From an uncultured Faecalibacterium sp. (GTDB lineage Bacteria; Bacillota; Clostridia; Oscillospirales; Ruminococcaceae), in the NCBI GenBank assembly GCA_934533135.1, contig CAKTBG010000001.1, forward strand, positions 62,001 to 126,000: a stretch of 64,000 nt of DNA, in the 5' to 3' direction. The position numbers and the translations under genes were made by a program. The notes under the pieces are model-generated. The model did not search any database and was not told the DNA's origin. It saw only the letters and a program-made list of their open reading frames with translations. The first letter of the stretch is position 1; each line of letters opens with the position of its first letter. Of this stretch, positions 25,345-34,743 are shown one piece after another.

Positions 25345-25734
25345 ATGCCCGCACGTCCTTGGATAACCCCGGAGCAGGTGCGTGAATACTCCGAAACGCC
25401 GGAAGTCGTCGCACGGACGGACGCAAAGCTGACCGTGGACATCTCCCGCGCTGAACAGTACATCCTGACCTACACCCACAACAAGGGGCTGCTGGACATG
25501 GACGAGCTGCCGGAAGGCGTCAAGACCGCCTGCATCCTGCTGGCCGAAGCCTACGCCCACAATGCCGCGCTGACGTCCTCTAAAACGCTGAAATCCGAAA
25601 CCTTTGACGATTACAGCTATTCGGCCGATCATTCGGACATCGAAGTCCGCAACCTTGATCTGGCCGCCCTGCTGGACGACTACGTCGTGGCAGCAGCCAA
25701 CGGCACAGTCACCATGCGTATGCGGCGGCTGTAA
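25345..25734 (+). CDS. Head-tail connector protein (YqbG/DUF3199-like)
   Basis: 129 residues. ITPEQVREYSETPEVVARTD, then the helical KLTVDISRAEQYILTYTH and LPEGVKTACILLAEAYAHN are typical of PBSX/skin YqbG adaptor proteins that form the ring below the portal. The order capsid, connector, stopper, gp10, terminator is kept. Confidence 0.85.
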   Translation: MPARPWITPEQVREYSETPEVVARTDAKLTVDISRAEQYILTYTHNKGLLDMDELPEGVKTACILLAEAYAHNAALTSSKTLKSETFDDYSYSADHSDIEVRNLDLAALLDDYVVAAANGTVTMRMRRL

Positions 25735-25745
25735 GGGGGCACAAC

Positions 25746-26111
25746 ATGGCATTTGAACAATTTCTCAACGACCTGTGCGACATCTACCATGTGCAGAAAG
25801 ACACAGGCTCCCCCGGCTATGGCCTGAACAAACAGCCGACCTTTTCCTACCCGGCAGAGCCGGACGTCCCCGGCGTCGCCTGTCATTTCGGCGTCAAGAG
25901 CGAAAGCACATCCATCAACCAGACCGCCCCGGTCAACGTCAAGGAATCCCGCATCAAGCTGACCCTGCCCACCGGGACGGACGTGCGCCTGAACGATAAG
26001 ATCATCGACAAGAAGAACGGCTATGAGTACATCGCGGAAATCCCGCACAACGTCCACGGCCACCACATTTTTGTCTATGTCACCGCAAAGGGCCAGCAGA
26101 GGTATTTGTGA
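25746..26111 (+). CDS. Head-tail stopper/joining protein (YqbH/DUF3599-like)
   Basis: 121 residues, beta-rich (ESRIKLTLPTGTDVRLNDKI, YEYIAEIPHNVHGHHIFVYV). Position and length fit the head-closure protein that seals the connector before tail docking. Its stop overlaps the next start. Confidence 0.8.
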   Translation: MAFEQFLNDLCDIYHVQKDTGSPGYGLNKQPTFSYPAEPDVPGVACHFGVKSESTSINQTAPVNVKESRIKLTLPTGTDVRLNDKIIDKKNGYEYIAEIPHNVHGHHIFVYVTAKGQQRYL

Positions 26112-26626
26112 TGGCGACCGTCAACGTGGACGTTTCCGAATTTCGCGCCTTTTTCCAGAAGATGGGCAAAGCCGCATCCGGGGATTTTAAGCGCGAAATG
26201 GAGCTTTTCTTGGAGGGCCTTGGCAACGAGTTCTTGCGCATCCTGCAAGACGAAATTGTCCGGCGAAAGGTCATGGACACACGCCAACTGCTGGCGTCCT
26301 TTGAGAAAGGGGAGCAGGGCAACGTCTGGGAGTTTTCCGACGGCGACCTGACGCTTGAAGTCGGCACAAACGTCGATTATGCGTCCTACGTCAACGACGG
26401 CCACTGGACGAACCCCAAAGGCGTACAGTACCGCTTTGTCCCCGGCTACTGGCTGGACGATGGCCGCTTCATTTACGACCCATCCGCAGAGGGCGGCATG
26501 GTGCTGAAACAGCACTGGGTCGAGGGCAAGCACTACTGGGAAAGCGCGTTGCGCATCCTCGACAAGATGATGCCCGACCTGCTGGACGCAAAGCTCCAAA
26601 CTTGGCTTGATGAATATTTCGAGTAA
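26111..26626 (+). CDS. HK97 gp10-like tail/head joining protein
   Basis: 171 residues from ATG 26111. Features: FRAFFQKMGKAASGDFKREM and, later, VGTNVDYASYVNDGHWT, which is the gp10 core (VGTxxxYAxYVExG), then a helical end (LRILDKMMPDLLDAKLQTW). Involved in neck assembly. Confidence 0.87.
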   Translation: MATVNVDVSEFRAFFQKMGKAASGDFKREMELFLEGLGNEFLRILQDEIVRRKVMDTRQLLASFEKGEQGNVWEFSDGDLTLEVGTNVDYASYVNDGHWTNPKGVQYRFVPGYWLDDGRFIYDPSAEGGMVLKQHWVEGKHYWESALRILDKMMPDLLDAKLQTWLDEYFE

Positions 26627-26661
26627 TCGACTTTCCGGCACCGGGAAGTCGATTTCATTTT
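26625..26661 (+). terminator. Intrinsic terminator between neck and tail genes
   Basis: AATCGACTTTCCGG (26625-26638) pairs with CCGGGAAGTCGATT (26641-26654) with one G-U pair, followed by TCATTTT. The stem begins in the stop codon of the gp10-like gene. Confidence 0.8.
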
Positions 26662-26720
26662 GCCATCATGCCAGTTTTGGGGCCATCTGACCGAACGAAA
26701 CCCACAAAAAAGGAGAACTC

Positions 26721-27227
26721 ATGCTGGAACAGGACTTAGCCAGCATCATGCGTTTTCTGACCGAAAAGAGCGGCAGCCCCGCGCCGTACTACAACAACGT
26801 GCCTGAACAGTTCCGCATCCCGGCGGTCTACTTTCCCCGGCCGGAGATCGGCAGCAGCGGCGACACGCTGAACACCTACGCACTGGATTTTTCCCTTTTC
26901 GTCAAGTTCTTTCACCGCACGAAAGAGGACGCATACGAGCTTGGCTACACAGCCCTGAACGCCCTGCTGGAACGTCGCAACAGGATCCCGCTAATCGACG
27001 AATCCGGCAAGCCGACAGGGAAGTATATCCGCATCCGCGACCCCACCCTGCGGGCCGTGGACGAAAGCGCGGTACAGCTGCAAATCGACTGGACAGCCCG
27101 AAAGCCATTTGCAGACGCACCCGAAACAATGATGCAGACCTACGAGATCGAAACCCAGATCAAGAGGTCTTATGATGCTGCAAAAGCAGAACAGGAGGTT
27201 TTGTATGGCATCCAAAGCAACCCCTGA
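26721..27227 (+). CDS. Tail terminator/completion protein
   Basis: 168 residues. Pattern FRIPAVYFPRPEIGSSGDTL, YALDFSLFVKFFHRTKEDAY and IRIRDPTLRAVDESAVQLQI fits the tail-completion proteins that precede the sheath gene in PBSX-like phages. AAAAAGGAG precedes the ATG. It overlaps the next small gene by 23 nt. Confidence 0.75.
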   Translation: MLEQDLASIMRFLTEKSGSPAPYYNNVPEQFRIPAVYFPRPEIGSSGDTLNTYALDFSLFVKFFHRTKEDAYELGYTALNALLERRNRIPLIDESGKPTGKYIRIRDPTLRAVDESAVQLQIDWTARKPFADAPETMMQTYEIETQIKRSYDAAKAEQEVLYGIQSNP

Positions 27228-27399
27228 ACAGGCAGCGGCGAAGTTCCCGCTGGAATCCCTGCGCAAGAACTGCCGTGCAGTCTTTGGCGTGTCGCCCTGC
27301 GTCTTTGCAGGCGCGACCGCCGACCTGACCGACGGCGAATACACCAAAGAGGACATTAAGGCCCGCATCGACGCATGGGCCGCAAAGGAGGTCAAATAA
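27205..27399 (+). CDS. Small tail-operon protein
   Basis: 64 residues (MASKATPEQAAAKFPLESLR). AGGAGG 8 nt before the ATG fixes the start inside the preceding gene. Its C-terminus, YTKEDIKARIDAWAAKEVK, is helical. The stop overlaps the sheath start. Similar small ORFs precede sheath genes in related Clostridia prophages; function unknown. Confidence 0.7.
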   Translation: MASKATPEQAAAKFPLESLRKNCRAVFGVSPCVFAGATADLTDGEYTKEDIKARIDAWAAKEVK

Positions 27400-28742
27400 T
27401 GGCTGGTGGTAAGTTTGACAAGCTGGCCGGAAAGACCCGGCCCGGTACTTACATCAATTTCCAGAGCGAGCGCACCGACACTGTCGGCACCAGTGAGCGC
27501 GGTACTACCATCATCCCGCTGATGAAGCCCGCCTACGGCCCGGCCGGCACCTATATCGAGCTGACCAACGCTGGCCCGGATGCAGCCTATGCAAAGCTGG
27601 GCTTTAGCGTCTATGACAGCGACACCAATCGTCAGATGCTGCTGATCCGCGAAGCGTTCAAGAACGCAAGCAAGGTGCTGATCTACATCGTCAAGGATGG
27701 CACCAAGGCCAAAGCTACGAACGAAACCGCGCCCACCCTGACCGCTACCGCAAAGTACGGCGGCAGCCGCGGCAACGCCCTTACCGTCACCGTAGCTGCA
27801 AACCCCGTTGAGGGTTTTGACGTCACCGTCAGTCTGGCAGGCGACACCGTCGCATTCTATGAAGGCCTGTCCACTGTGGACGACCTGATCACCAAGAACT
27901 GCGAATACGTCACCTTTACTGGCTCCGGCGCACTGACAGCCGTCGCCGCGATGAACCTCACCGGCGGCACGGACGCCACCCCGCAGAACTCCGACGTCAC
28001 CGCATTTTTGGACACGCTGGAGGGCGTCAAGTTCAACACCGTCGCCATTCCCACCACCGACAGCAGCCTGCAGGCGGCCATCAAGACGAAGATCAAATAT
28101 CTGCGTGAAAGCATGGGCCGCGGTGTACAGGCCGTCGTTCCTAACTTTGCTGCAGACTACGAGGGCATTATCTCCGTCAAGAATGGCTACTCCATCGACG
28201 ATGACAACCTGTCCGCTGCTGAAGCCTGTGCATGGGTGGCAGGCGCAACCGCTGGCGCGTCCTACACCGAAAGCCTGACCTATAAGGCAGTCGATGGCGC
28301 AACTGGCCTGAACCCGGCTCTGACCCACGAGGAATATGTGGACGCCATCAACAAGGGACACTTTGCTTTCTCTGTGTCCGAGGAAAACAAGATCATCGCC
28401 GAGTACGACATCAACAGCCTGACCAGCTTTAAGCAGCCGAAGGATGAAACCTACCGCAAGAACCGTGTCATCCGCGTCATGGACACGTTCCAGGAATCCG
28501 TACAGCTCAACTTCCCGCCCAACAAGTACGCCAACAGCCCTGTCGGCTGGGACATCATGGAGGGCGTCGGCAAGTCCATCTTGAAGCAGTTTGAGGATGT
28601 CGGCGCGATCACCAACGTGGATTATGACGCGGATTTTCTTGTTGACCGTGAAGCATCCTATGGCGACAAGACCTATTTCGACGTCAACCTGCAGCCTGTG
28701 GACAGTGCCGAAAAGCTGTTCTTCACCGTCCACACCCACTAA
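27399..28742 (+). CDS. Tail sheath protein (XkdK-like)
   Basis: 447 residues. RPGTYINFQSERTDTVGTSE is the N-terminal arm; TTIIPLMKPAYGPAGTYIEL is the typical opening. The C-terminus, VGWDIMEGVGKSILKQFEDV and VDREASYGDKTYFDVNLQPV, is the conserved domain IV region of contractile sheaths. It makes this a contractile-tail (myovirus-type) phage. Confidence 0.94.
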   Translation: MAGGKFDKLAGKTRPGTYINFQSERTDTVGTSERGTTIIPLMKPAYGPAGTYIELTNAGPDAAYAKLGFSVYDSDTNRQMLLIREAFKNASKVLIYIVKDGTKAKATNETAPTLTATAKYGGSRGNALTVTVAANPVEGFDVTVSLAGDTVAFYEGLSTVDDLITKNCEYVTFTGSGALTAVAAMNLTGGTDATPQNSDVTAFLDTLEGVKFNTVAIPTTDSSLQAAIKTKIKYLRESMGRGVQAVVPNFAADYEGIISVKNGYSIDDDNLSAAEACAWVAGATAGASYTESLTYKAVDGATGLNPALTHEEYVDAINKGHFAFSVSEENKIIAEYDINSLTSFKQPKDETYRKNRVIRVMDTFQESVQLNFPPNKYANSPVGWDIMEGVGKSILKQFEDVGAITNVDYDADFLVDREASYGDKTYFDVNLQPVDSAEKLFFTVHTH

Positions 28743-28761
28743 GCAGAAAGGAGCATAAACC

Positions 28762-29190
28762 ATGGACTATAATGTGCGCCCGATTTCCATCCGTGATGGT
28801 AAAATCATCATCGACGGTGTCGAAGCTGCTGATTCTGTCAGCGCAAGCGGCGTTTTCACTCCCGACACTTGGAGCGGCAAGCAGCTGGGCGACAAATCCA
28901 ACAGCACCCGCTGGCTGGGCTACAACATCACCGTTGCACTGACCCGCCACCGCTCTAACCCGTGGATTAAGGATGTCATCAAAAAGTACAAGGACACCGG
29001 CAAGACCCCGGAAATCACTATTCAGGGCATCATGTGTGACGGCGATTCCGACTTTTTCGACAAGTACGGCAACGACGTCTGTACCTTTGTCGGCTGCGTT
29101 CCGACTGGTGCAATGCCGCTGACCTCTCTGGACAGCAACGGTGACGTCGTCACCGACAGCCTGACCTTTAACGCCCGCGACTTCCTGTAA
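28762..29190 (+). CDS. Tail tube protein (XkdM-like)
   Basis: 142 residues starting MDYNVRPISIRDGKIIIDGV, with GKQLGDKSNSTRWLGYNITV and a beta-rich core. It follows the sheath directly as in PBSX (XkdK-XkdM). It polymerises into the inner tube through which DNA passes. Confidence 0.92.
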   Translation: MDYNVRPISIRDGKIIIDGVEAADSVSASGVFTPDTWSGKQLGDKSNSTRWLGYNITVALTRHRSNPWIKDVIKKYKDTGKTPEITIQGIMCDGDSDFFDKYGNDVCTFVGCVPTGAMPLTSLDSNGDVVTDSLTFNARDFL

Positions 29191-29257
29191 GCCGCCACAG
29201 CGGTGAAAAAGGGCGATTTTTACCGCTATGAAAACATCACAACAACAAACTGAATGC

Positions 29258-29309
29258 AAAGCCGCCCCTTTTGACGAATCACGTTTGAAAGGGGCGGCTT
29301 TTTCTTTTT
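29258..29309 (+). terminator. Strong intrinsic terminator after the tail tube gene
   Basis: AAAGCCGCCCCTTT (29258-29271) pairs perfectly with AAAGGGGCGGCTTT (29288-29301), followed by TTTCTTTTT. It separates the highly expressed sheath and tube genes from the chaperone and tape-measure genes, which need less product. Confidence 0.9.
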
Positions 29310-29326
29310 ATGGAGGTTTTAACATT

Positions 29327-29797
29327 ATGGCTACTGCAAACAAAAGTCTGAAGTTCTTCATGCGTCCGCAGGAGGAGCAGATCGTCACCTTTACCGGCCC
29401 CGAATCCTTTAAGGACGATGAGGGCAACCCCATCGAGTTTGAGGTCAAAGTGCTTCCCCAGCGCGAGATTGACAAGATCAATAACATCTACCGCAAGCGC
29501 AGCATTGCCACCGACAAGAAGGGCAACCCGATTGTCGATGGCGGCGAAGTCGTCTGGCGTACCGAGCGCGACCCTGCACGTTCCCTGCGGCATATCGTCG
29601 TGGCTGCCTTGCAGTACCCGAAGCTGGACGACAAGGCCCTGATGGACTACTACAAGTGCGTGGACATCACCGATATGCCCCTGCTTGTGTTCAACAACCA
29701 CAAGGATTACGACTACGTTACCAAGCACGTTCTGCAGGCTCTTGGTATTGTCGAAGCTCCGAAGGATGAAGACACCCTGAACGATGCAAAAAACTGA
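29327..29797 (+). CDS. Tail assembly chaperone, short form (XkdN/gpG-like)
   Basis: 156 residues from ATG 29327 (TATGGAGG). FFMRPQEEQIVTFTGPESFK, the EFEVKVLPQREIDKINNIYR core and YDYVTKHVLQALGIVE near the end fit the gpG-type chaperone that coats the tape measure. The last codons contain the slippery heptamer A AAA AAC immediately before the stop, leading to a longer gpGT product. Confidence 0.9.
   Translation: MATANKSLKFFMRPQEEQIVTFTGPESFKDDEGNPIEFEVKVLPQREIDKINNIYRKRSIATDKKGNPIVDGGEVVWRTERDPARSLRHIVVAALQYPKLDDKALMDYYKCVDITDMPLLVFNNHKDYDYVTKHVLQALGIVEAPKDEDTLNDAKN
29788..29794 (+). other. -1 programmed frameshift site (A AAA AAC)
   Basis: The zero frame reads GCA AAA AAC TGA; the heptamer A AAA AAC is a canonical X XXY YYZ -1 slippery site. 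A ribosome slipping back one base continues open for 60 codons to a stop at 29974-29976. The site and its position just before the tape-measure gene match the conserved gpG/gpGT frameshift of long-tailed phages. Confidence 0.85.
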
Positions 29798-29976
29798 TAA
29801 AGGCGGCTGGCTCTGATGGCTACTGGGCACACACGCTTTGGCAGCGTCACGGCCTACGCCCGGAAGAGTACGACGCCATGCCGCGAAAGATGCAGCTTTT
29901 TTACATCGCATCCGAGCTTGTTGTCGATGAAGAACAGCAGCTTGCCCGCATACAAGCTGAAGCCGCGAGGAGGTGA
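29794..29976 (+). CDS. gpT-like extension of the tail assembly chaperone (made by -1 frameshift)
   Basis: Sixty codons open in the -1 frame with no suitable start of their own: LIKAAGSDGYWAHTLWQRHG, then PEEYDAMPRKMQLFYIASEL. The Met-Pro-Arg-Lys and FYIASE pattern is usual for gpT extensions. The fused product, about 217 residues, would link the gpG coat to the tube protein during tail assembly. Confidence 0.8.
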   Translation: MIKAAGSDGYWAHTLWQRHGLRPEEYDAMPRKMQLFYIASELVVDEEQQLARIQAEAARR

Positions 29977-29983
29977 GGACTAA

Positions 29984-32900
29984 ATGGCAAACTTAACAGC
30001 AAAATTCCAGCTTATCGACGAAATGAGCCAAAAGCTGGAGGGCATTGCCGCAACTGGCGAAGCCATGCTGGACAACTGGGAATCGGCAGGAGATGCAGCG
30101 AGTGCGGCTCTGGATGGAATTTCATCCTCTGCAAGCTCTGTTGAATCGTCCTTGGACGGGGCGACAAGCATCCTCGAAAAATACAATGCTGCAGCGGACG
30201 ACGCGGCCCAGAAAACCGACTACTGGACGAACGCGGTCGGCGGCTACGATAAAGCCATGATGGAAGCCACATACTCCACGCAGGAGCTTGTCGATATGGG
30301 CGTCAAGTCCACCGCCGCGCTGGACGATCTGAACGACATGATGGCCCTCTGCGAAAAGTCGTCCGATGAACTCTCGAAGTCCGTCGAAGCATCGGCCGGC
30401 ATCCATGACGAGCTGACCGCGTCCATCAAGAAAACGGGCGACCAGCTCGATGACCTCATGCAGAACGAAAAGCTCTCTGCCGAAACAAAGGACGAACTGA
30501 AAGCCGCCAGCGATGCAGCAGCGGAAGCCCTCAAAGAACTTGCACAGGCCCAGCTTGACGCCGACGCCGCGATGCAGAACTACCAGCAGGTCATGGCATC
30601 CGGCACGGAAGACCTTGACAAGCTGGAAGCCGCCGCAGAGCAGGCGGGCCATGCTGCCGAATCTCTGGCAGCCGCCAACGGCAAGGCCAGCGACGCCACC
30701 GACGCGCTGGCAAAGTCCACCCAAAAGGCAAGCGACGAAGCGGACAAGGCCAGCAAGACCGGGGCTGAAGCAGTTGAAACCATCGCCCAGGCCCTTGCAG
30801 CGGCCGGCATAACGGCCACCATCAAGGAGATCACCTCTGCGGTCTACGACTTGACCGATACTTACAGCAACGCGGAAAAAATCATCGTGAACGCCACCGG
30901 CGCGACCGGGGACGCGCTGGACAGTCTGGGCGCAAGTATGCTCAAAGCCTACTCCGGCAATGACGATGCACTCGACGCCGTGGCCGGAGCAGTTGGCGAA
31001 ATCAATACCCGACTGGGCTACACTGGCGACACGCTGTCCGACGTCACCGGGCAATTTCTGGACTTTGCCGACATCACCGGGCAGGATGTCGTCGGCTCTG
31101 TGCAGCTCGTCACAAAGGTGATGAACAAATGGGGCGAGGATTCTTCCAAGCTGCCGAACGTCCTTGATGATCTGGCCTATGCGGGCCAAATCTCTGGCCT
31201 GTCCGTCACGACCCTGAGTAATACCCTGATCACCGGCGCATCGTCCTTGCAGGAAATGGGCCTATCGCTCGAAAACGCCATCGGCCTGCTGGCAAAGATG
31301 GAGCTTTACGGCGTCGAGGGCACGTCCACCATAACGGCCATGCGAACCGCCGTCAAGAACTTTGCCGCCGACGGTCTGGATGCACAGGAAGCCCTGCAAG
31401 ATACCATCACCGAAATTGCCAACATGAAAGACAGCTCCGAAGCCACCACAAAGGCCGTGGAAGTCTTTGGAAGCAAGGTCGGTGTGGACTTTGCGCGGGC
31501 CATCCGCGACGGTGCTATCACCACCGACACCCTCACCGGGTCGCTGGATGAAGCTGCTGGCACTCTGGAAAAGACCGCCGCCGCAGGTGAAAGCCTGTCC
31601 GAGAAATGGGAAAAGGCCAACAACAAGATGAATGTCGCCTTTACGCAGGTCTTGGAGCCTACCATCCATGACGCATCTGCTGAACTGGCCGAACTCTACG
31701 GCAACGTGGGCGACTTCCTCTCTGAGCATCCCAATGTGGTAAAGGCCCTGACTGCGGTCGGCACAGGTCTTGGAACCGTGGCTATTGGCGTCGCTGGCGT
31801 TTCCGCATCTTTCGTCTTTGCAAGCTCCACCGTCAAAGCGTTCGTGTCGGCTATTTCGCCATTTGCCCCCGGCCTGTTGGTGGCTGCCGCTGCTGTTACG
31901 GCTCTGACCGCCGCCGTCACCATGCTTGGCGACAAGTATGAGGACACCTACGACGAAGCCCTGTCCATGACCGCCACCACCGCCGCGCAGACCAAAGAAC
32001 TGGAATCCCTCAAAGAGCAGTATGACAAAGCCTGCCGCACCTACGGCGACACGTCCGATCAGGCATCCACCCTGAAATACCGCATCGACGAGCTTTCCGC
32101 ATCGCTGGACAACAACGGTCAGAGCGTGGACGAGTATGTGGCCCAGATCGACGCTGTAATCAGCAAGCACGATGACCTGATCGACAGTTTCGGCAGCAAT
32201 ACGCAGGCCATCCATGACAGCGAGGTCGAAAACCTTGCACTGGCCGCCCAGCTCGACGCACTGGCAAGCTCCACCGGCAACAGCACCGAGAAGCAGGCCC
32301 AGATGGAAGCCATCATCGACGAGCTGAACAGCAGCATTGATGGCCTGAACCTCACCTACGAAGACCTGACCAGCAACCAGAGCAAAGCCATTGCCAACGT
32401 CAAGGAAATGGCGAAGCAGCAGGCCGAGCAGGAACTGAAAACCGAAAAGTATCAGGAGTATGTAGACCTGCTGAAAGAGCAGGCTACCCAGCAAGAAGCC
32501 ATCAAGGAAAATGATGCAGCTATCGCCGCCGCGCAGGAGCGCGTGAACGAAGCCCAGAAGGTCTATGAGGACTACATCGCCGAGCTGTACGCACAAGACC
32601 CCACCGGCATGGCTACCATCTCCGCACAGTGGTCTGAACAGGCCGCAAACCTCAACGCTGCGAACGAGGAGCTGCAAAAGTATCAGGACAAGCAGGGCGA
32701 GCTGCAAAAGACCCTTGACGACACGAACGACCGGCTCGAAGTCATCGACAAGTATTACAACCAGCAGGCCGAGGACGCCAAAGCCGCAGGCGACGAGATT
32801 GTTTCTGCACAGGAAGCTGTATCGCAGGCTTACAGCGATGTCCGCTCTGACGTGGAAAAGCTCTGCGAAGCCTACAACACCGCCTACGAAGCCGCAAAGG

Positions 32901-34084
32901 ACAGCTTTGAGGGCCAGTTCGGGCTATTCGATGAAGCGTCCACTAAATCCGAGGACTATCTGAACTCCAACGTCAAGGCGGCGCAAGCTGCGCTTGATTC
33001 TCAGCTCAACTACTGGAACACCTACACGGCCAACATCGAAACCCTGAAAGCTACCTCTGCCGACGATCTGGGCATCACCGAGGAGAACTACAAGGCTTTG
33101 ATGTCCTACGTCCAGGATGGCAGCGAACAGGCCGCAGGCTTGGCTGCCAGCATGGTGAGTGCCATCAACAGTGGCAACAAGGACGCCGTGTCGAAGCTGG
33201 CAAACACGCTGGCTGACGTCACCGCGAAGCAGGACGCCGCAGCGCAGGCTACCGCCGACTGGGTAACGGACTACGAGGGCCAGCTGGACGAGTTTCAGGC
33301 AAAAATGGAGGGCACGGTAGACGCTCTCGATATGTCCGACGAAGCCGGGAAGGCTGCAAAGGACACCATTGCCGAGTACGTCCAGAAGCTGAAGGATGGC
33401 AAAAAGGACGCCGTAGCCGCTGCAAAGGATGTGGCCGCATCTGTGGCCCTTGCTTTGCAGAACAGCACCACCTACACGCCGTCCGCCACTCCAACGACCA
33501 CTGTGCCCGGCCATGCAGGCGGCACAACCGACGCTGAAAATGTTTTCATCGCTGGCGAGAATGGCCCGGAGCTGATTGTCGGCAAGCAGGGGAGCACCGT
33601 TTTCCCGACCGAAGAAACCGACCGCATCTTGCAAGCTATTTCTGGCATAAGTTTGGACATCCCGGACAGATCTTCCCCGGAGTCTATGCTTTCCGGCATC
33701 CTCTCGAAAGCCTATGACGTCGTATCCGGCAAAAACTCCGACCTGTCCGCAATCGACGCCGCCTATACTGGCGTTGAAAGCAGCGTTGCCCGCCCGGCGG
33801 CGGCCTACAGCAGCGTTTTGGATTCGGCACCGCTCAACGTACAGCCTGCCGCGAATGCTGCGGTATCGGGCGCACAGAACGCCCAGAGCGCACCCGGCGA
33901 GACCGTCAAGAAAATTATCCTTGAGCTTGTAGGAAAAGGCTCTGTGGAGGTTTCTGGCGGCTCTGGCAGCGGCATGACCGCAAACGATGTTCTGGAGATG
34001 ATCACCGACAACGTCAAACCTGTTCTGATGGGCATCTTGAAGCAGGAGATTTTTGAGGAGGGCCAGCTGTCGTATGAGTATTAA
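29984..34084 (+). CDS. Tape measure protein
   Basis: 1366 residues. Long helical N-terminal repeats rich in Ala, Asp and Ser, a TMP core (TVKAFVSAISPFAPGLLVAA hydrophobic segment around residue 620), coiled coil (EQELKTEKYQEYVDLLKEQA), and a C-terminal phage motif VPGHAGGTTDAENVFIAGEN GPELI. At about 0.15 nm per residue the tail would be roughly 200 nm long (established length rule, approximate). AGGAGGTGAG precedes the ATG. Confidence 0.95.
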   Translation: MANLTAKFQLIDEMSQKLEGIAATGEAMLDNWESAGDAASAALDGISSSASSVESSLDGATSILEKYNAAADDAAQKTDYWTNAVGGYDKAMMEATYSTQELVDMGVKSTAALDDLNDMMALCEKSSDELSKSVEASAGIHDELTASIKKTGDQLDDLMQNEKLSAETKDELKAASDAAAEALKELAQAQLDADAAMQNYQQVMASGTEDLDKLEAAAEQAGHAAESLAAANGKASDATDALAKSTQKASDEADKASKTGAEAVETIAQALAAAGITATIKEITSAVYDLTDTYSNAEKIIVNATGATGDALDSLGASMLKAYSGNDDALDAVAGAVGEINTRLGYTGDTLSDVTGQFLDFADITGQDVVGSVQLVTKVMNKWGEDSSKLPNVLDDLAYAGQISGLSVTTLSNTLITGASSLQEMGLSLENAIGLLAKMELYGVEGTSTITAMRTAVKNFAADGLDAQEALQDTITEIANMKDSSEATTKAVEVFGSKVGVDFARAIRDGAITTDTLTGSLDEAAGTLEKTAAAGESLSEKWEKANNKMNVAFTQVLEPTIHDASAELAELYGNVGDFLSEHPNVVKALTAVGTGLGTVAIGVAGVSASFVFASSTVKAFVSAISPFAPGLLVAAAAVTALTAAVTMLGDKYEDTYDEALSMTATTAAQTKELESLKEQYDKACRTYGDTSDQASTLKYRIDELSASLDNNGQSVDEYVAQIDAVISKHDDLIDSFGSNTQAIHDSEVENLALAAQLDALASSTGNSTEKQAQMEAIIDELNSSIDGLNLTYEDLTSNQSKAIANVKEMAKQQAEQELKTEKYQEYVDLLKEQATQQEAIKENDAAIAAAQERVNEAQKVYEDYIAELYAQDPTGMATISAQWSEQAANLNAANEELQKYQDKQGELQKTLDDTNDRLEVIDKYYNQQAEDAKAAGDEIVSAQEAVSQAYSDVRSDVEKLCEAYNTAYEAAKDSFEGQFGLFDEASTKSEDYLNSNVKAAQAALDSQLNYWNTYTANIETLKATSADDLGITEENYKALMSYVQDGSEQAAGLAASMVSAINSGNKDAVSKLANTLADVTAKQDAAAQATADWVTDYEGQLDEFQAKMEGTVDALDMSDEAGKAAKDTIAEYVQKLKDGKKDAVAAAKDVAASVALALQNSTTYTPSATPTTTVPGHAGGTTDAENVFIAGENGPELIVGKQGSTVFPTEETDRILQAISGISLDIPDRSSPESMLSGILSKAYDVVSGKNSDLSAIDAAYTGVESSVARPAAAYSSVLDSAPLNVQPAANAAVSGAQNAQSAPGETVKKIILELVGKGSVEVSGGSGSGMTANDVLEMITDNVKPVLMGILKQEIFEEGQLSYEY

Positions 34085-34730
34085 ATACCAAATCTGGTTT
34101 ACATGGAACGCGGAGCGGGAAAAAATCAGGCTGCCCGTTCTGCCTGAAAAATTCAGCATCAAAAACGGGTCCAATAACCAGAGCATCGACCTCACCGGGC
34201 TGGGAGAGATCACAATCATGCAGAGCCGCCCGGCCCTGCAATTCAGCTTTTCCAGCTTTTTCCCGGCAGGCTATTTCCCCGGCATCAAGTCCATCATCGC
34301 CGTGCCGCCTATCCTCTACATCCGCATGATCGAGCGATGGAAGAAAAGCAAGGTGCCGATTCACTTTATCAGCACCGGGAATTATATCAACCTGTACTGT
34401 ACCATCGAAAGTTTCAACTACTCCGAAAGCGGCGGCGACGTGGGCACGTTCTCCTACGACATCACCCTCAAGGAGTACCGGGAGGTTTCCTTGAAAGCGA
34501 TTTCGGTTGATTCTTCCCTCATTGCCACCGTGCAGAACACCACGGCCCGCGTTGACAACACGTCCACCCCAAAGACCTACACGGTCAAAAAGGGTGACTG
34601 CCTGTACAACATCGCAAAGTCTGTCTATGGCGACGGTGCAAAGTATTCCAGCATCTACACCGCAAACAAGTCCCTGATCGGCAGCAATCCGAATCTAATC
34701 CGGCCCGGGCAGGTCTTGAAAATTCCGTAA
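34074..34730 (+). CDS. LysM-containing tail protein (XkdP-like)
   Basis: 218 residues from ATG 34074. The C-terminal 50 residues form a LysM domain (KTYTVKKGDCLYNIAKSVYG, LIRPGQVLKIP), which binds peptidoglycan. The N-terminal part (IRLPVLPEKFSIKNGS) matches XkdP proteins at the tail tip that guide the tube to the cell wall. It overlaps the tape-measure end by 11 nt. Confidence 0.9.
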   Translation: MSIKYQIWFTWNAEREKIRLPVLPEKFSIKNGSNNQSIDLTGLGEITIMQSRPALQFSFSSFFPAGYFPGIKSIIAVPPILYIRMIERWKKSKVPIHFISTGNYINLYCTIESFNYSESGGDVGTFSYDITLKEYREVSLKAISVDSSLIATVQNTTARVDNTSTPKTYTVKKGDCLYNIAKSVYGDGAKYSSIYTANKSLIGSNPNLIRPGQVLKIP

Positions 34731-34743
34731 AGGAGGGCCGCGC

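Noticed and set aside
26991..28763. A 590-codon minus-strand frame across the sheath gene
   Set aside because: Shadow of the sheath and neighbouring genes; no ribosome site, no recognisable domain.
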